A stretch of 64,000 nt of DNA, from NCBI GenBank assembly GCA_964654185.1, contig CAZZIE010000001.1, forward strand, positions 1 to 64,000. The letters are read 5' to 3'. This document shows, one piece after another, positions 54,455 through 63,561 of the stretch. A program made the position numbers and the translations under genes. Position 1 is the first letter of the stretch. Each line of letters starts with the position of its first letter. The notes below the pieces were generated by a model that did not search any database, was not told the origin of the DNA, and saw only the letters and a list, made by a program, of their open reading frames with translations. Source of the stretch: CAYFQV01 sp964654185 (GTDB lineage Bacteria > Spirochaetota > Spirochaetia > DSM-27196 > PWMO01).

Positions 54455-55032
54455 GGAGCGCGACAGTGAAGCCGCCGCCGCTGCGGGGCGAGTGGGTGCG
54501 CGGAGGAGCCTCGAGTCTCCGAGGTGAACGGGTGCGCGGAGGAACGTCGGGCCTCCGGGGTGAACGGGGCCGCGGAGGAGCACGCCGCCGCCGACATGCG
54601 CGCGCGCCCCGGGATGACGGCGGGTGGACCTTTCTGGAAACCATCGTCGTCATCTCCATCATCCTGCTCCTTTCGGGCACGGTCGGGATCGTCGCCGTGG
54701 GGCAACTCGGGAGGGCGCGTGTGGCCGTGGCTCGGGCGCAACTGGCGGGATTCGCGCTGGCCCTGGAGAGCTACGCCCTGGACTGCGGGAGCTATCCCAC
54801 CGAGGTGCAGGGGCTCGAAGCGCTCTGGGCGCGCCCGATGATGGCGCCCGTGCCGGAGGACTGGGCTGGTCCCTACCTCATGCGGGAGGTTGGAGCGGAC
54901 CCCTGGGGTAATCCCTACGAGTACCGCGTTCCCGGACCGCACGGGCTGCCCTACGAGATCCGATCTCTCGGCAGTGACGGCCTTCCCGGCGGGGAGGGAA
55001 GGGCCGCGGACATCCTCTCCTGGGAGGCGTAG
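54451..55032 (+). CDS. gspG: Type II major pseudopilin GspG with an unusually long leader
   Basis: 193 residues. The prepilin site is GG/WTFLETIVVISIILLLS with Glu at +5, followed by the hydrophobic assembly helix; the globular part has the GspG pattern ALDCGSYPTEVQGLEALW, GPYL, DPWGNPYEYR, the calcium-site region and SLGSDGLPGGEG. The leader before the cleavage site is about 57 residues instead of the usual 6-15, because it contains three 12-residue repeats (LRGEWVRGGASS and variants). ATG 54451 overlaps the gspF stop. A shorter leader would need a start inside the repeats, for which none is visible. Confidence 0.9.
   Translation: MRSATVKPPPLRGEWVRGGASSLRGERVRGGTSGLRGERGRGGARRRRHARAPRDDGGWTFLETIVVISIILLLSGTVGIVAVGQLGRARVAVARAQLAGFALALESYALDCGSYPTEVQGLEALWARPMMAPVPEDWAGPYLMREVGADPWGNPYEYRVPGPHGLPYEIRSLGSDGLPGGEGRAADILSWEA
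54481..54588. repeat. Three 36-bp tandem repeats in the gspG leader
   Basis: Units begin at 54481, 54517 and 54553 (CTGCGGGGCGAGTGGGTGCG, CTCCGAGGTGAACGGGTGCG and CTCCGGGGTGAACGGGGCCG). The period keeps the reading frame. Confidence 0.9.
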
Positions 55033-55050
55033 CGGAGTGACGGCCCGGAA

Positions 55051-55133
55051 CGCAGCCCCGCCGCGACAACCCGCGCCGCAACGTTGCGCAGCCCCGCAAC
55101 GGCACCCCGCGCCGAAGCGTTGCGCAGCCCCGC
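55051..55133. repeat. 36-bp tandem repeats between gspG and the next gene
   Basis: CGCAGCCCCGC recurs at 55051, 55087 and 55123, exactly 36 bp apart, with similar sequence between (CCGCGCCGCAACGTTG / CCGCGCCGAAGCGTTG). They fill the 147-bp spacer; the period equals that of the gspG repeats but the unit differs. Confidence 0.88.
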
Positions 55134-55179
55134 CAGGGTACAGCGCCTTGTACCGGCATGCCTTCGCGGAGCGATCGCC

Positions 55180-56772
55180 GTGAGGTGGCTGCTGTGCCTG
55201 CTTGCCCTGGCACCGGTTCTGGCCCCTGCGCCGTTGGTGTCGGTCCTGGCGGAGGAGGTGGCAGCGTACCGCACGCTCGCGGCGCAGGGTCTGCGGGTGC
55301 AGCAAAGACTGACGATGGAGGAGGTAAGCGTGGGAACGGAGCTACTCATTGCAGAGCGAGAGCACGGCAAGCTCGTGCTCCGGCCGTCTTCGACTCGACA
55401 GCCGGCCGGCGGATCGCCCGGCAAATCGAGCGGCGCGCGAGTAGCGGCAAGGGCTGCGCGGGGAGTTGAGGTGCCGATATGCATGGCGGGCCCGGACACA
55501 GAAGTCTCCATACTGGACGGTCGGCGCCGACGGTACGAGGTGACGACAAGTCCGGTAGAAGCGGACTTCCCCCTTCGTACGTGCCGCGACGAGGTGGTTG
55601 AATCAACCCGTGAGTGGCGCGGCCGGCGCCGTCGGGTGAGTACCCTGCAAAGCGTTCTCCGGGAGTATCGGGAGCTTGAGCCCGCCGCCGACCTCATGAG
55701 CGCGGCAACCCTTCTGGAGCTGGTGAACCGCGACCGCCTCGATCAAAGGGCTCATGATGTCGAACCAACCCGACGCCACGCCGTCGCGCTCGTAGCGGCG
55801 ACGTGGTTCACCGTTGTGGCCCACCAGGGCAGGCGCGTCCTGGACGTCCGATCCGATTCGATTGTCGCGGAACAGACCGACTTCGATGTCGATGCCGACG
55901 CGCCGGCCCCTGGGTCCACCGCCTCCGACACTGCGATCCTGCTCCGGGAGCAACTCGAGCGCTGCCTGGATCAGATCTATCATGCGGCGTTCCGGGAGGC
56001 GGGACTGGAGCTGCTTGTTACGCAAGAGGCACTGCTTCCGCGCGTAGAGACGGTCTTTCCCGGCGCCGCAATTGCAACTCTCGGAGAGCGGCTGGCGGCC
56101 CGCCCTGACGGTCACAATCCTTCCAGCGTAGACCGGAGGATGCACACGAAGTGGCAGGGGCCGCACCATCGAGGGGCCCGCCCGACGCCGCAGCGACCGA
56201 CCTGGGGGATGATCGACTTTCCGTCCCCGCACCGGGCCCGCCGGCGACGTGCGGGAAGGAGTGCTGCCGCCGGAGCGGTGCTGATGCCGGTTGCGGCATC
56301 CCTTGCCGTAACGGGCTTCCCGGGGTTCGGACAGGCCGGCGGCGCCGGGCCGGCAGCCTCGTCTACCCCGGAATGCCACGTCATGGCATCGACCGGACAG
56401 GGGGACCCGACGCATCCCGAGGGGCAAGCGCCGCCGGCATCGCAGATCGCCGATACGCACGAGCGGGCGCTACAACCGCCGGAGAGAGCGCCCGACGGCG
56501 AGGTCGGGGAACCGGTAGAGCAGATGGAGGTATCTGCGCCGGCGGCCGCTGCTGAGCCTGGCGATGTCCCCGGCCCGCCGGGCCCTCCGGAACCGCGCTT
56601 TGCCTTTGCGGGAACGGGCACGACCGGCGAGGGTGAGCGCGTCTGGTACTTCGTTGATGGAGCTACCCGTCGGGTCGTCGCCGTGACGAGCGACGCAGCG
56701 GGGGATGATGAAGGCAGATCCGCCGACGAAGGGACTGGAGACGGAACACATGCGGGCGACGGCGACCTCTAG
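55180..56772 (+). CDS. Unknown exported protein of the secretion cluster
   Basis: 530 residues from GTG 55180, which has GGAG 7 nt upstream and gives a signal peptide (RWLLCLLALAPVLAPAPLVSVLA). The body has no recognised domain: a region with HAVALVAATWFTVVAHQGRRVLDV (about 205-230), a second hydrophobic segment AAAGAVLMPVAASLAVTGF (about 365-385) and a long acidic Pro/Ala tail with RFAFAGTGTTGEGERVWYFVDGATRRVVAVTSD near the end. Position after gspG suggests a partner such as a minor pseudopilin, GspC/L/M-like linker or secreted substrate, but none of these is supported by motifs. Overlaps the next gene by 23 bp. Confidence 0.6.
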   Translation: MRWLLCLLALAPVLAPAPLVSVLAEEVAAYRTLAAQGLRVQQRLTMEEVSVGTELLIAEREHGKLVLRPSSTRQPAGGSPGKSSGARVAARAARGVEVPICMAGPDTEVSILDGRRRRYEVTTSPVEADFPLRTCRDEVVESTREWRGRRRRVSTLQSVLREYRELEPAADLMSAATLLELVNRDRLDQRAHDVEPTRRHAVALVAATWFTVVAHQGRRVLDVRSDSIVAEQTDFDVDADAPAPGSTASDTAILLREQLERCLDQIYHAAFREAGLELLVTQEALLPRVETVFPGAAIATLGERLAARPDGHNPSSVDRRMHTKWQGPHHRGARPTPQRPTWGMIDFPSPHRARRRRAGRSAAAGAVLMPVAASLAVTGFPGFGQAGGAGPAASSTPECHVMASTGQGDPTHPEGQAPPASQIADTHERALQPPERAPDGEVGEPVEQMEVSAPAAAAEPGDVPGPPGPPEPRFAFAGTGTTGEGERVWYFVDGATRRVVAVTSDAAGDDEGRSADEGTGDGTHAGDGDL

Positions 56773-57442
56773 TGCGTCGAGTAGTGCGTCGAGTGCGTCC
56801 TTCCTGAGTAGGTTTTTCCTGGCGGGGCTGATGCTCCTCGTGATCTCGGCGTGCTCTACTCAGCACAGCTACGTCGGGAGCTTCCGGAAGGCCGACCTCT
56901 CCGGGGCCGTGTACGGAGCTACCGCCGACGGGGCGCCCCGGGGAGGACTATCCGGTGCTCGTGTCGCGCTGGACGGCGGAGAGTCGGTCATCGCGGACTC
57001 ACGGGGACGCTTTCTGATCCCGAATGTGCGGATTGGTCGGCACCGCCTCCAGGTCAGTCGTGACGGATACATCCCGGTGGACCGAGAGATAGAGTTCCTC
57101 AATCGCTCTCAAGTTGTCTACGTGAGGCTGGTCAGGTTGGATGAGGCGGTCGCCGAGATTGTCGCTGATCTTGCATCAGCAGAGAATGGGCTGTCGTCGG
57201 ACGGCGCGAGCATTCGCCGCCGCGCCCTCTCCGTGGTGCGGGCCGACCCGCGGAACCCCGTCGCACGATTCGCATTGGCTGCACTAGCTCTGGAGACGGG
57301 TAGGCCGCATGAAGCGGCCTACCACCTCTCCCGGATGTCGCCGAAGTACCGGGCGACCCCGAACGTGCAGGAGATCGAGGATCGAGCCCTTGCCGCTCGC
57401 TTCCTACGGGCGGGGCAGACTACGCGGGAAAGGTCCCCATGA
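56750..57442 (+). CDS. Lipoprotein with a carboxypeptidase-regulatory-like domain
   Basis: 230 residues from ATG 56750. Ser-rich n-region, hydrophobic stretch and lipobox VISAC. Then LSGARVALDGGESVIADSRGRFLIPNVRIGRHRLQVSRDGYIPVDREIEF, the pattern of CarboxypepD_reg/PEGA-type beta sandwiches, and a helical C-terminus (ARFALAALALETGRPHEAAYHLSRM) like a TPR pair. It could be a pilotin-like or scaffold lipoprotein for the secretin, by position only. Its last 23 bp overlap the end of the convergent PEBP gene. Confidence 0.65.
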   Translation: MRATATSSASSSASSASFLSRFFLAGLMLLVISACSTQHSYVGSFRKADLSGAVYGATADGAPRGGLSGARVALDGGESVIADSRGRFLIPNVRIGRHRLQVSRDGYIPVDREIEFLNRSQVVYVRLVRLDEAVAEIVADLASAENGLSSDGASIRRRALSVVRADPRNPVARFALAALALETGRPHEAAYHLSRMSPKYRATPNVQEIEDRALAARFLRAGQTTRERSP

Positions 57443-57851
57443 GCTCCGCCTCCGCCAGGACGTGGCCCTGCATGGCCTGATCGAGGTCGCGGCGACCCGC
57501 CCCCTTCGACAGGCCGAGCCTGGTGTCCAGTGCGTAGAGTTTGAAGTAGTAGCGGTGCGTCCCCGAGGGAGGGCAGGGTCCGCCGTACTGCGCCTTTCCG
57601 AAGTCGTTCTTACCCGGTGTGCCCGGTTCGGTCGCTTCCGGAATCTCGGACGTGGCCGGATCAATGTCCCAGGACAGCCAGTGCTGGAAGGTCTTGCCCG
57701 GGGCGTCCGGATCCTCGCAGATCAGAACCAGGCTCTGCGCCGTGGGTGGAACATCCTGGATCCGGAGCGGAGGGCTGAGGTTGCTGCCCTTGCAACTGTA
57801 CCTGGCCGGAATCTCGCCTTCATGTGCGAATGCTGTGCTCTGTAGAATCAT
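57420..57851 (-). CDS. YbhB/YbcL-type PEBP protein
   Basis: 143 residues from ATG 57851 with a perfect AGGAGG 6 nt upstream. SPPLRIQDVPPTAQSLVLICEDPDAPGKTFQHWLSWDI and GPCPPSGTHRYYFKLYALD are the anion-binding DPDxP and GxxxxGxHRYxF motifs of phosphatidylethanolamine-binding (Raf kinase inhibitor-like) proteins. Function in bacteria is unclear. Longer frames upstream of 57851 have no homology. Confidence 0.9.
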   Translation of the reverse strand: MILQSTAFAHEGEIPARYSCKGSNLSPPLRIQDVPPTAQSLVLICEDPDAPGKTFQHWLSWDIDPATSEIPEATEPGTPGKNDFGKAQYGGPCPPSGTHRYYFKLYALDTRLGLSKGAGRRDLDQAMQGHVLAEAELMGTFPA

Positions 57852-58231
57852 GGGTAACCTCCTGAGTCGCGCGATCAGTACCGCGCCTTCTTTCAGTGTG
57901 CCAACAACAAGGGCGCCGGGCAAAGGTTGATAAGTGGCCCGAACCTTGGGGAAACCTGCGACCAGCCGTCGCTGGAACAGCCCCGCAGGCGAGGGATGCC
58001 CCGCAGACGAGGGGTGTCCCGGGGGCGCCGCGCAACGGGTGGGATGCGGGAATGTGGGACGACCCTGTGCGCAGCAGTCTCCGGTGTAAACGCAATGGAT
58101 TATTCCCTGAGCTCGGTAGGGCTCCGTAGCCTTGTATTGCAGGGGCGCGTGCCGAACGGCGTGTGCCGAACGGCGGTGGCCGAGTTGCGTCGCGCGTCGG
58201 CGTCGTCTCTCAAGATGCAAGGGAGGTCCCC
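57852..58231. other. 380-bp divergent spacer without a gene
   Basis: Separates the PEBP gene from the UPF0182 gene. On the minus strand TTGGCA with TACTGA 18 bp later is a poor promoter candidate for PEBP. CCCCGCAGGCGAGGG and CCCCGCAGACGAGGG (about 57980-58020) form a short imperfect direct repeat. No terminator, tRNA or convincing small ORF was seen. Confidence 0.5.
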
Positions 58232-61198
58232 ATGTTTACCGCGCTCGCGCTTGTATGGATTCTACTCTTCGCCATTCCGCTGATTCGTACGCTACGAGCG
58301 GTGTCGAAGGAGCGGCTCAGCAATCCCGGTGCAGCCGTCATTCGGTCGTCGGCGATCCTCGGTGGCGGCATTGTCTTACTCATCGTCATAAATGTGCTCT
58401 TCGGGATTGTTACCGAGTACTTCTGGTATCAGAATCTCGGCTTCGCGAGCCGGTACACGACTGAGATCTGGACGAAAATCGGACTGTTTCTCGGCGCCTT
58501 CGTGATCGCGCTGCTCTTTCTGAGCTGGAACTACATTCACGGGCTGCGGAGCGTTCGGCCGCAGGGGAACCGGATTGTGCCCTTTGCGGGCGCCTTCATT
58601 TTCGCCGTCATCATGGGCTCCTGGGCGGCCGGACTGTGGGAGGAGCTGTTGCTCTACCTCAACCAGACCCGGAGCGCCGTGACCGAGCCCATCTTCAACC
58701 GGCCGACCAACTTCTACCTGTTTTCACTCTCCTTTTATCAGGCGATCGTCGGCTGGTTGATGTTTCTGATCATCGTAGCGGCGATAGGCTCCTTCGTCTC
58801 CGCCTCCGCGGGGATTGCGCAGCGGGCGCGCGAAGGCGCATTTCAGGACGCTCTGCTCCGGCACGCGCCCATCCGTCGGCAGCTGACCGGTCTCCTGGCG
58901 GTATTCTTTCTGGTCCTCGCCTGGAACGCCTACCTTGGCATCTACGAGCTTCTCTTCAGCACAGCCGGTGTGGTCACCGGCGCCGGCTGGACCGACATCA
59001 ACGTCCGGCAGTACGCCTACTACATAACCGTCGGGATCTACCTTGCCGCGGCGATCGTGTCGATTTGGAGCGTCTTTCAGCCCCGGCTCGGCAGAAGGAT
59101 CCTCGGTATCCAGCACGCCTCCGACGGAGCGATCGCAGCGACCAGACGGACGATATGGCTGCCCGTTGCCGTCATTGCCGTCCTGTTCACCGCCAATACG
59201 ATCGTGCCGGCGGGCTTCGCCAGCTTCGTGGTTGATCCGAACCAGATCACTCTGGAGGCGCCCTACATTGAGCACAACATCAATTTCACTCGGCGCGCTT
59301 TCAACATAGACGAAGAGATAGTCGATTCCCGGCGCTACCCGGTAGGGAGAGATATCACGCCCGAGGTGGTCGACGCCAACGAGGCGACCCTGCAGAACGT
59401 GCGGCTCTGGGATCCCGGGGCACTCAGGGATAACCTGCAGCAGCAACAGGAGATTCGCCTCTACTACCAGTTTCACGACGTAGACATCGACAGATATGAG
59501 ATCGATGGTGAAGAGACCCAGGTCATGTTGAGCGTCCGGGAACTGGAGAAGTCGCAACTCGCGGCGAGGTCGCAAACCTGGGTGGGGCGTCATCTTATGT
59601 ACACCCACGGGTACGGCCTGGTGCTGCTTCCGGCGCACGAGTTCCTCCCGCAGGGCGGTCCGAATCTGCTTATCAGAAGCGTCCCTCCCGAGTCCTCCAT
59701 CGACATAACCATCGAGCGTCCCGAGATCTACTACGGGGAGCGGACAAACGACCACGTATACGTGAAGACCGACCAGGAGGAGTTCGACTATCCGGCCGGG
59801 GATGAGAACGTCTTCACGACGTACCAGGGTGACGGCGGCGTCAACATTGGGTCGCCCCTCCGACGCTTCATGTACGCCTGGAAGTACGACGCCCATAAGC
59901 AACTCTTTTCGGGGTACTTCAACGACGAGTCGCGGATCATGTTCGACCGGAACATTGTGGACCGTGTCCGCAAGCTCGCACCCTTCCTCACCTTCGACCG
60001 GGACCCCTATCCGGTTATTACCGAGGACGGCCATGTGAAGTACATCATAGATGCGTACACGACGGCTCGGAACTATCCTTACGCCGAGCGCTATCAGGGT
60101 GAGCTTCGGACCTTCGCGGGTGAAAACTACATTCGCAACTCCGTAAAGGCGGTGGTGGATGCCTACGACGGGACGGTGCAGTTCTACGTCGTAGACCCGG
60201 ACGACACGATCATAAGCACCTACCAGGGTGTCTTCCCGGGGCTCTTCCGGCCCTTGGATGCAATGCCGGATGATCTCAAGAACCACATTCGATACCCCGT
60301 CGACTATCTGACCGTGCAGGCGGACGTTTACAACACCTACCACATGACAAACGTCCAGGCCTTCTACCAGCGCGAAGACGTCTGGGAGTTCGCCACCGAA
60401 CGCTACCGGGACAATTTCCAACGGGTGGAGCCCTACTACGTCATGTTGCAGCTTCCGGGCTCCGACGAGCCCGAGTTCGTCGCCATGCTTCCATTCACGC
60501 CCAAGGACAAGAACATCATCACTGCCTGGATGGCGGGGCGGAGCGACGTGCCCAACTACGGGAAGCTGCGCGTCTTCACCTTCCCCAAGGGTGTCGAAGT
60601 GCTCGGGCCGCGACAGATCGAAGCGCGCATCGACCAGGATGCGGAGATGTCCCAGCGTCTGAGTCTGTGGGGTCAGCGAGGCTCCGACATCATTCGGGGC
60701 AATCTGCTGAGCATCCCGCTCTTCGCGGAGGAAGAGCTCTTCATGCTCTTCGTTGAGCCGATCTTCCTTCAGGCCGAGGGCGCCAGTCTTCCGGAAGTCA
60801 AGCGGATCGCCATGGCGGATCAGGATACAGTTATCTGGGCCGAACGGTTCCAGATGGCCCTGGAACGGCTCGTCGGTGAACGCCTGGCCACCGGCGTTGA
60901 GGGACCTCACCTCCCGGATGATCAGCAACCCGCCGCTGCACCTGCGCCGACTGAGGCCATGAGTCCGGCGTTGCGGCAACTCATCAACGACGCCGTCGAC
61001 GCCTTCTCCAACTACAAGCAGAACATGGCGGACAACAACTTCGCCGAGGCGGGGAACAGCCTGGATGAGCTGAACTCACTCCTCGATCAGATTGACGAGG
61101 AGACGACGACCGGCACCGGGGCCGGTGCAGGCGCCGGCACCGGCGGCGCCCCGGGCGGCCAGGGTGAGCCTGTCGGCGCCGGAACGAACGGCCAGTGA
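58232..61198 (+). CDS. UPF0182-family membrane protein
   Basis: 988 residues from ATG 58232, which has GGGAGG 5 nt upstream. The N-terminal third has about seven membrane helices (FTALALVWILLFAIPLI ... TEYFWYQNLGF ... RTIWLPVAVIAVLFTANTIVPAGF) and the rest is a large soluble domain with YIEHNINFTRRAFN, IRLYYQFHDVDIDRY, TYTHGYG-like YTHGYGLVLLP and MPDDLKNHIRYP, all hallmarks of UPF0182 (COG1615). Function is unknown. A Gln/Gly-rich tail ends the protein. It precedes the Cdc48-like gene by 61 bp. Confidence 0.9.
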   Translation: MFTALALVWILLFAIPLIRTLRAVSKERLSNPGAAVIRSSAILGGGIVLLIVINVLFGIVTEYFWYQNLGFASRYTTEIWTKIGLFLGAFVIALLFLSWNYIHGLRSVRPQGNRIVPFAGAFIFAVIMGSWAAGLWEELLLYLNQTRSAVTEPIFNRPTNFYLFSLSFYQAIVGWLMFLIIVAAIGSFVSASAGIAQRAREGAFQDALLRHAPIRRQLTGLLAVFFLVLAWNAYLGIYELLFSTAGVVTGAGWTDINVRQYAYYITVGIYLAAAIVSIWSVFQPRLGRRILGIQHASDGAIAATRRTIWLPVAVIAVLFTANTIVPAGFASFVVDPNQITLEAPYIEHNINFTRRAFNIDEEIVDSRRYPVGRDITPEVVDANEATLQNVRLWDPGALRDNLQQQQEIRLYYQFHDVDIDRYEIDGEETQVMLSVRELEKSQLAARSQTWVGRHLMYTHGYGLVLLPAHEFLPQGGPNLLIRSVPPESSIDITIERPEIYYGERTNDHVYVKTDQEEFDYPAGDENVFTTYQGDGGVNIGSPLRRFMYAWKYDAHKQLFSGYFNDESRIMFDRNIVDRVRKLAPFLTFDRDPYPVITEDGHVKYIIDAYTTARNYPYAERYQGELRTFAGENYIRNSVKAVVDAYDGTVQFYVVDPDDTIISTYQGVFPGLFRPLDAMPDDLKNHIRYPVDYLTVQADVYNTYHMTNVQAFYQREDVWEFATERYRDNFQRVEPYYVMLQLPGSDEPEFVAMLPFTPKDKNIITAWMAGRSDVPNYGKLRVFTFPKGVEVLGPRQIEARIDQDAEMSQRLSLWGQRGSDIIRGNLLSIPLFAEEELFMLFVEPIFLQAEGASLPEVKRIAMADQDTVIWAERFQMALERLVGERLATGVEGPHLPDDQQPAAAPAPTEAMSPALRQLINDAVDAFSNYKQNMADNNFAEAGNSLDELNSLLDQIDEETTTGTGAGAGAGTGGAPGGQGEPVGAGTNGQ

Positions 61199-61259
61199 GG
61201 TTTGAAGAGGAACACAGGCGCTCGCGCAGGCGGACAGGCGCAGAATCAGGAGCGATCAA

Positions 61260-63548
61260 ATGAGCACGACAGCAGCCGACCCAGGTACCATCACCCTGCA
61301 GGTAGCCGGCGCCCGATCCAACGATGTTGGGAAGGGCATCTGCCGGATGCCGCGGGAACAACTGAGAGAGCTCGGAATCGAAGAGGGAGGCATAATCTCC
61401 ATTGACGGTAAGCGACAGACTGCGGCCGTTGCCATTCCTCCCTACGACGAAGACGAGGGGCTGGACATCGTTCGGCTTGACGGCCTCCAGCGGGCGAACG
61501 CCAACGTCAGCATTGGTGACAGCGTTCAGATCGCGAAGGCCGACGTGAAGCCGGCGACGCGGATCATTGTCGCCCCGGCGCAGCAGAACGTACAGCTCGC
61601 CGGCAGCGGCGATGCTCTGATGCAGACCCTGTATCACCGTCCGCTGGTGGCCGGTGACGTCATCTCAACCTCCGTCTATCGGCGCGAGCCCGGCATGCAG
61701 GAAGGCGCCTTTCCGAGTGACATCTTCCGCAGCTTCTTCGAGCAGCGCACCTACGGGCTCTTCGAGATGCGACTCATCGTCGTTTCCACGGCGCCGCAGG
61801 GGATTGTGCAGGTGACGGAGGACACGGAGATCGAGATCCGGCCGCGCTACCAGGAACCGGAAGAGCCCCGGAAGATCGATGTGACCTACGACGACATCGG
61901 CGGCGTCGGCAACACGATCGAGCAGGTCCGTGAGATGATCGAGCTCCCGCTGAAGCATCCCGAGCTATTCCAGCGCCTCGGCATCGATCCTCCCAAGGGG
62001 GTGTTGCTTCACGGGCCGCCGGGCACGGGCAAGACCCTGCTGGCCCGGGCGGTGGCGAACGAGTCCGACGCGAGTTTCTCCATGATCAACGGGCCGGAGA
62101 TCATGGGTAAGTACTACGGTGAGAGCGAGGAGCGCCTGCGAAAGATCTTTGAAGACGCCCAGAAGCAGGCGCCTGCAATCATCTTCATTGACGAGCTCGA
62201 CTCCATTGCACCCAAGCGGGGCAACGTCTCCGGAGAGGTGGAGCGGCGCGTCGTTGCGCAACTCCTGACGCTCCTCGACGGTCTTGAGGCGCGGGAGAAC
62301 GTGATCGTCATTGCCGCGACGAACCGCGTCGACGACGTCGACGAGGCGCTGCGTCGTCCCGGCCGCTTCGACAGAGAGATTGTGATCGATGTCCCCGACT
62401 ATCGAGGTCGCCGCGAGATCATGAACATCCACACCCGCGGCATGCCTCTGGCCGAAGACGTCGACCTGGAGCAGTTGTCCCGTACGACCTTTGGTTTCGT
62501 CGGCGCGGACATCGCCTCCCTGAGCAGAGAGGCGGCGATCGAGTCCCTCCGGCGCAATCTTCCGGAGATCAACCTGGACGAGGATCCCATTCCTCAGGAG
62601 GCGCTCCAGAAGCTGGAGGTGACCCACCACGACTTTCTCAACGCCCTCCGTCGCATCCAGCCGTCGGCGCTGCGGGAGGTGATGATTCAGGCCCCCGATA
62701 CATCCTGGGACGACATCGGTGGGCTCGAAGAGGTGAAGCAGTCCCTTCGTGAGGGCATTGAGCTTCCCATCAAGGAGCCCGACTCCTTCCGGCGACTCGG
62801 AATACGTCCGCCCAAGGGCTTCCTCTTCTTCGGCCCGCCGGGAACGGGAAAGACACTCCTTGCCAAGGCCGTTGCCAAGCGCTCGGAGGCGAACTTCATC
62901 TCTGCGAAGTCTTCGAGCCTGCTGTCCAAGTGGTACGGCGAGAGCGAGAAGCAGATCAGTCAGCTCTTCCACCGGGCGCGGCAGGTGGCGCCGTCGGTCG
63001 TCCTGATCGACGAGATCGATTCACTCGCCCCGCAGCGCGGCGCCGGCTACGGCGACGTGAGCGTCACCGAGCGGGTGGTCAACTCCCTCCTTGCCGAGAT
63101 GGACGGACTCGAGGAGCTCCAGGGAGTCGTCGTGATCGGTGTGACGAACCGCCCCATGCTCCTCGACCGTGCGCTCCTTCGTCCCGGTCGCTTTGACGAG
63201 CTGGTATACGTACCGATCCCGGACAAGGACGGGCGCCGCCGCATTCTCGAGATTCACACCTCCGAGATGCCTCTGGCCGACGATGTGGACCTGGACAGTC
63301 TGGCTGAGCGCACGGAGCGCTATACCGGGGCGGATCTTGAGAATCTGGTTCGCCGGGCGGGGCTGCACGGGCTGCGCGCTTCCCTGGACACGGAGGAGGT
63401 TCCCATGAGCTTCTTCGAGGAGGCGCTCAAGGAGACGCATCCGTCGGTGTCTCAGGAAACCCTCGACTACTACAAGCGCACCGCCGAGGAGCTCAAGCAG
63501 GAGAAACCCGAACGCGGGCGTATCGGCTTCACCGCGCAGCAGCAGTAG
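61260..63548 (+). CDS. Cdc48/VAT-like double AAA+ ATPase
   Basis: 762 residues in the order of archaeal VAT and eukaryotic p97: an N-terminal double-psi barrel (ITLQVAGARSNDVGKGICRMP...), then two AAA modules. D1: Walker A GPPGTGKT (about 251-258), Walker B IIFIDELDSIAP, arginine fingers RRPGRFDRE. D2: Walker A GPPGTGKT (about 526-533), VVLIDEIDSLAP, LRPGRFDEL, and the pore loop segment SKWYGESEKQI. Both ATPase sites are intact. Such unfoldases feed proteases or take complexes apart; bacterial homologues are scattered and little studied. AGGAG lies 8 nt before the ATG. Confidence 0.92.
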   Translation: MSTTAADPGTITLQVAGARSNDVGKGICRMPREQLRELGIEEGGIISIDGKRQTAAVAIPPYDEDEGLDIVRLDGLQRANANVSIGDSVQIAKADVKPATRIIVAPAQQNVQLAGSGDALMQTLYHRPLVAGDVISTSVYRREPGMQEGAFPSDIFRSFFEQRTYGLFEMRLIVVSTAPQGIVQVTEDTEIEIRPRYQEPEEPRKIDVTYDDIGGVGNTIEQVREMIELPLKHPELFQRLGIDPPKGVLLHGPPGTGKTLLARAVANESDASFSMINGPEIMGKYYGESEERLRKIFEDAQKQAPAIIFIDELDSIAPKRGNVSGEVERRVVAQLLTLLDGLEARENVIVIAATNRVDDVDEALRRPGRFDREIVIDVPDYRGRREIMNIHTRGMPLAEDVDLEQLSRTTFGFVGADIASLSREAAIESLRRNLPEINLDEDPIPQEALQKLEVTHHDFLNALRRIQPSALREVMIQAPDTSWDDIGGLEEVKQSLREGIELPIKEPDSFRRLGIRPPKGFLFFGPPGTGKTLLAKAVAKRSEANFISAKSSSLLSKWYGESEKQISQLFHRARQVAPSVVLIDEIDSLAPQRGAGYGDVSVTERVVNSLLAEMDGLEELQGVVVIGVTNRPMLLDRALLRPGRFDELVYVPIPDKDGRRRILEIHTSEMPLADDVDLDSLAERTERYTGADLENLVRRAGLHGLRASLDTEEVPMSFFEEALKETHPSVSQETLDYYKRTAEELKQEKPERGRIGFTAQQQ

Positions 63549-63561
63549 GGGGCCGGTTCCG

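Noticed and set aside
57880..57905. Sigma-54 promoter for the PEBP gene (TGGCAC on the minus strand)
   Set aside because: TGGCAC is present but no TTGC follows at the required 5-bp spacing.
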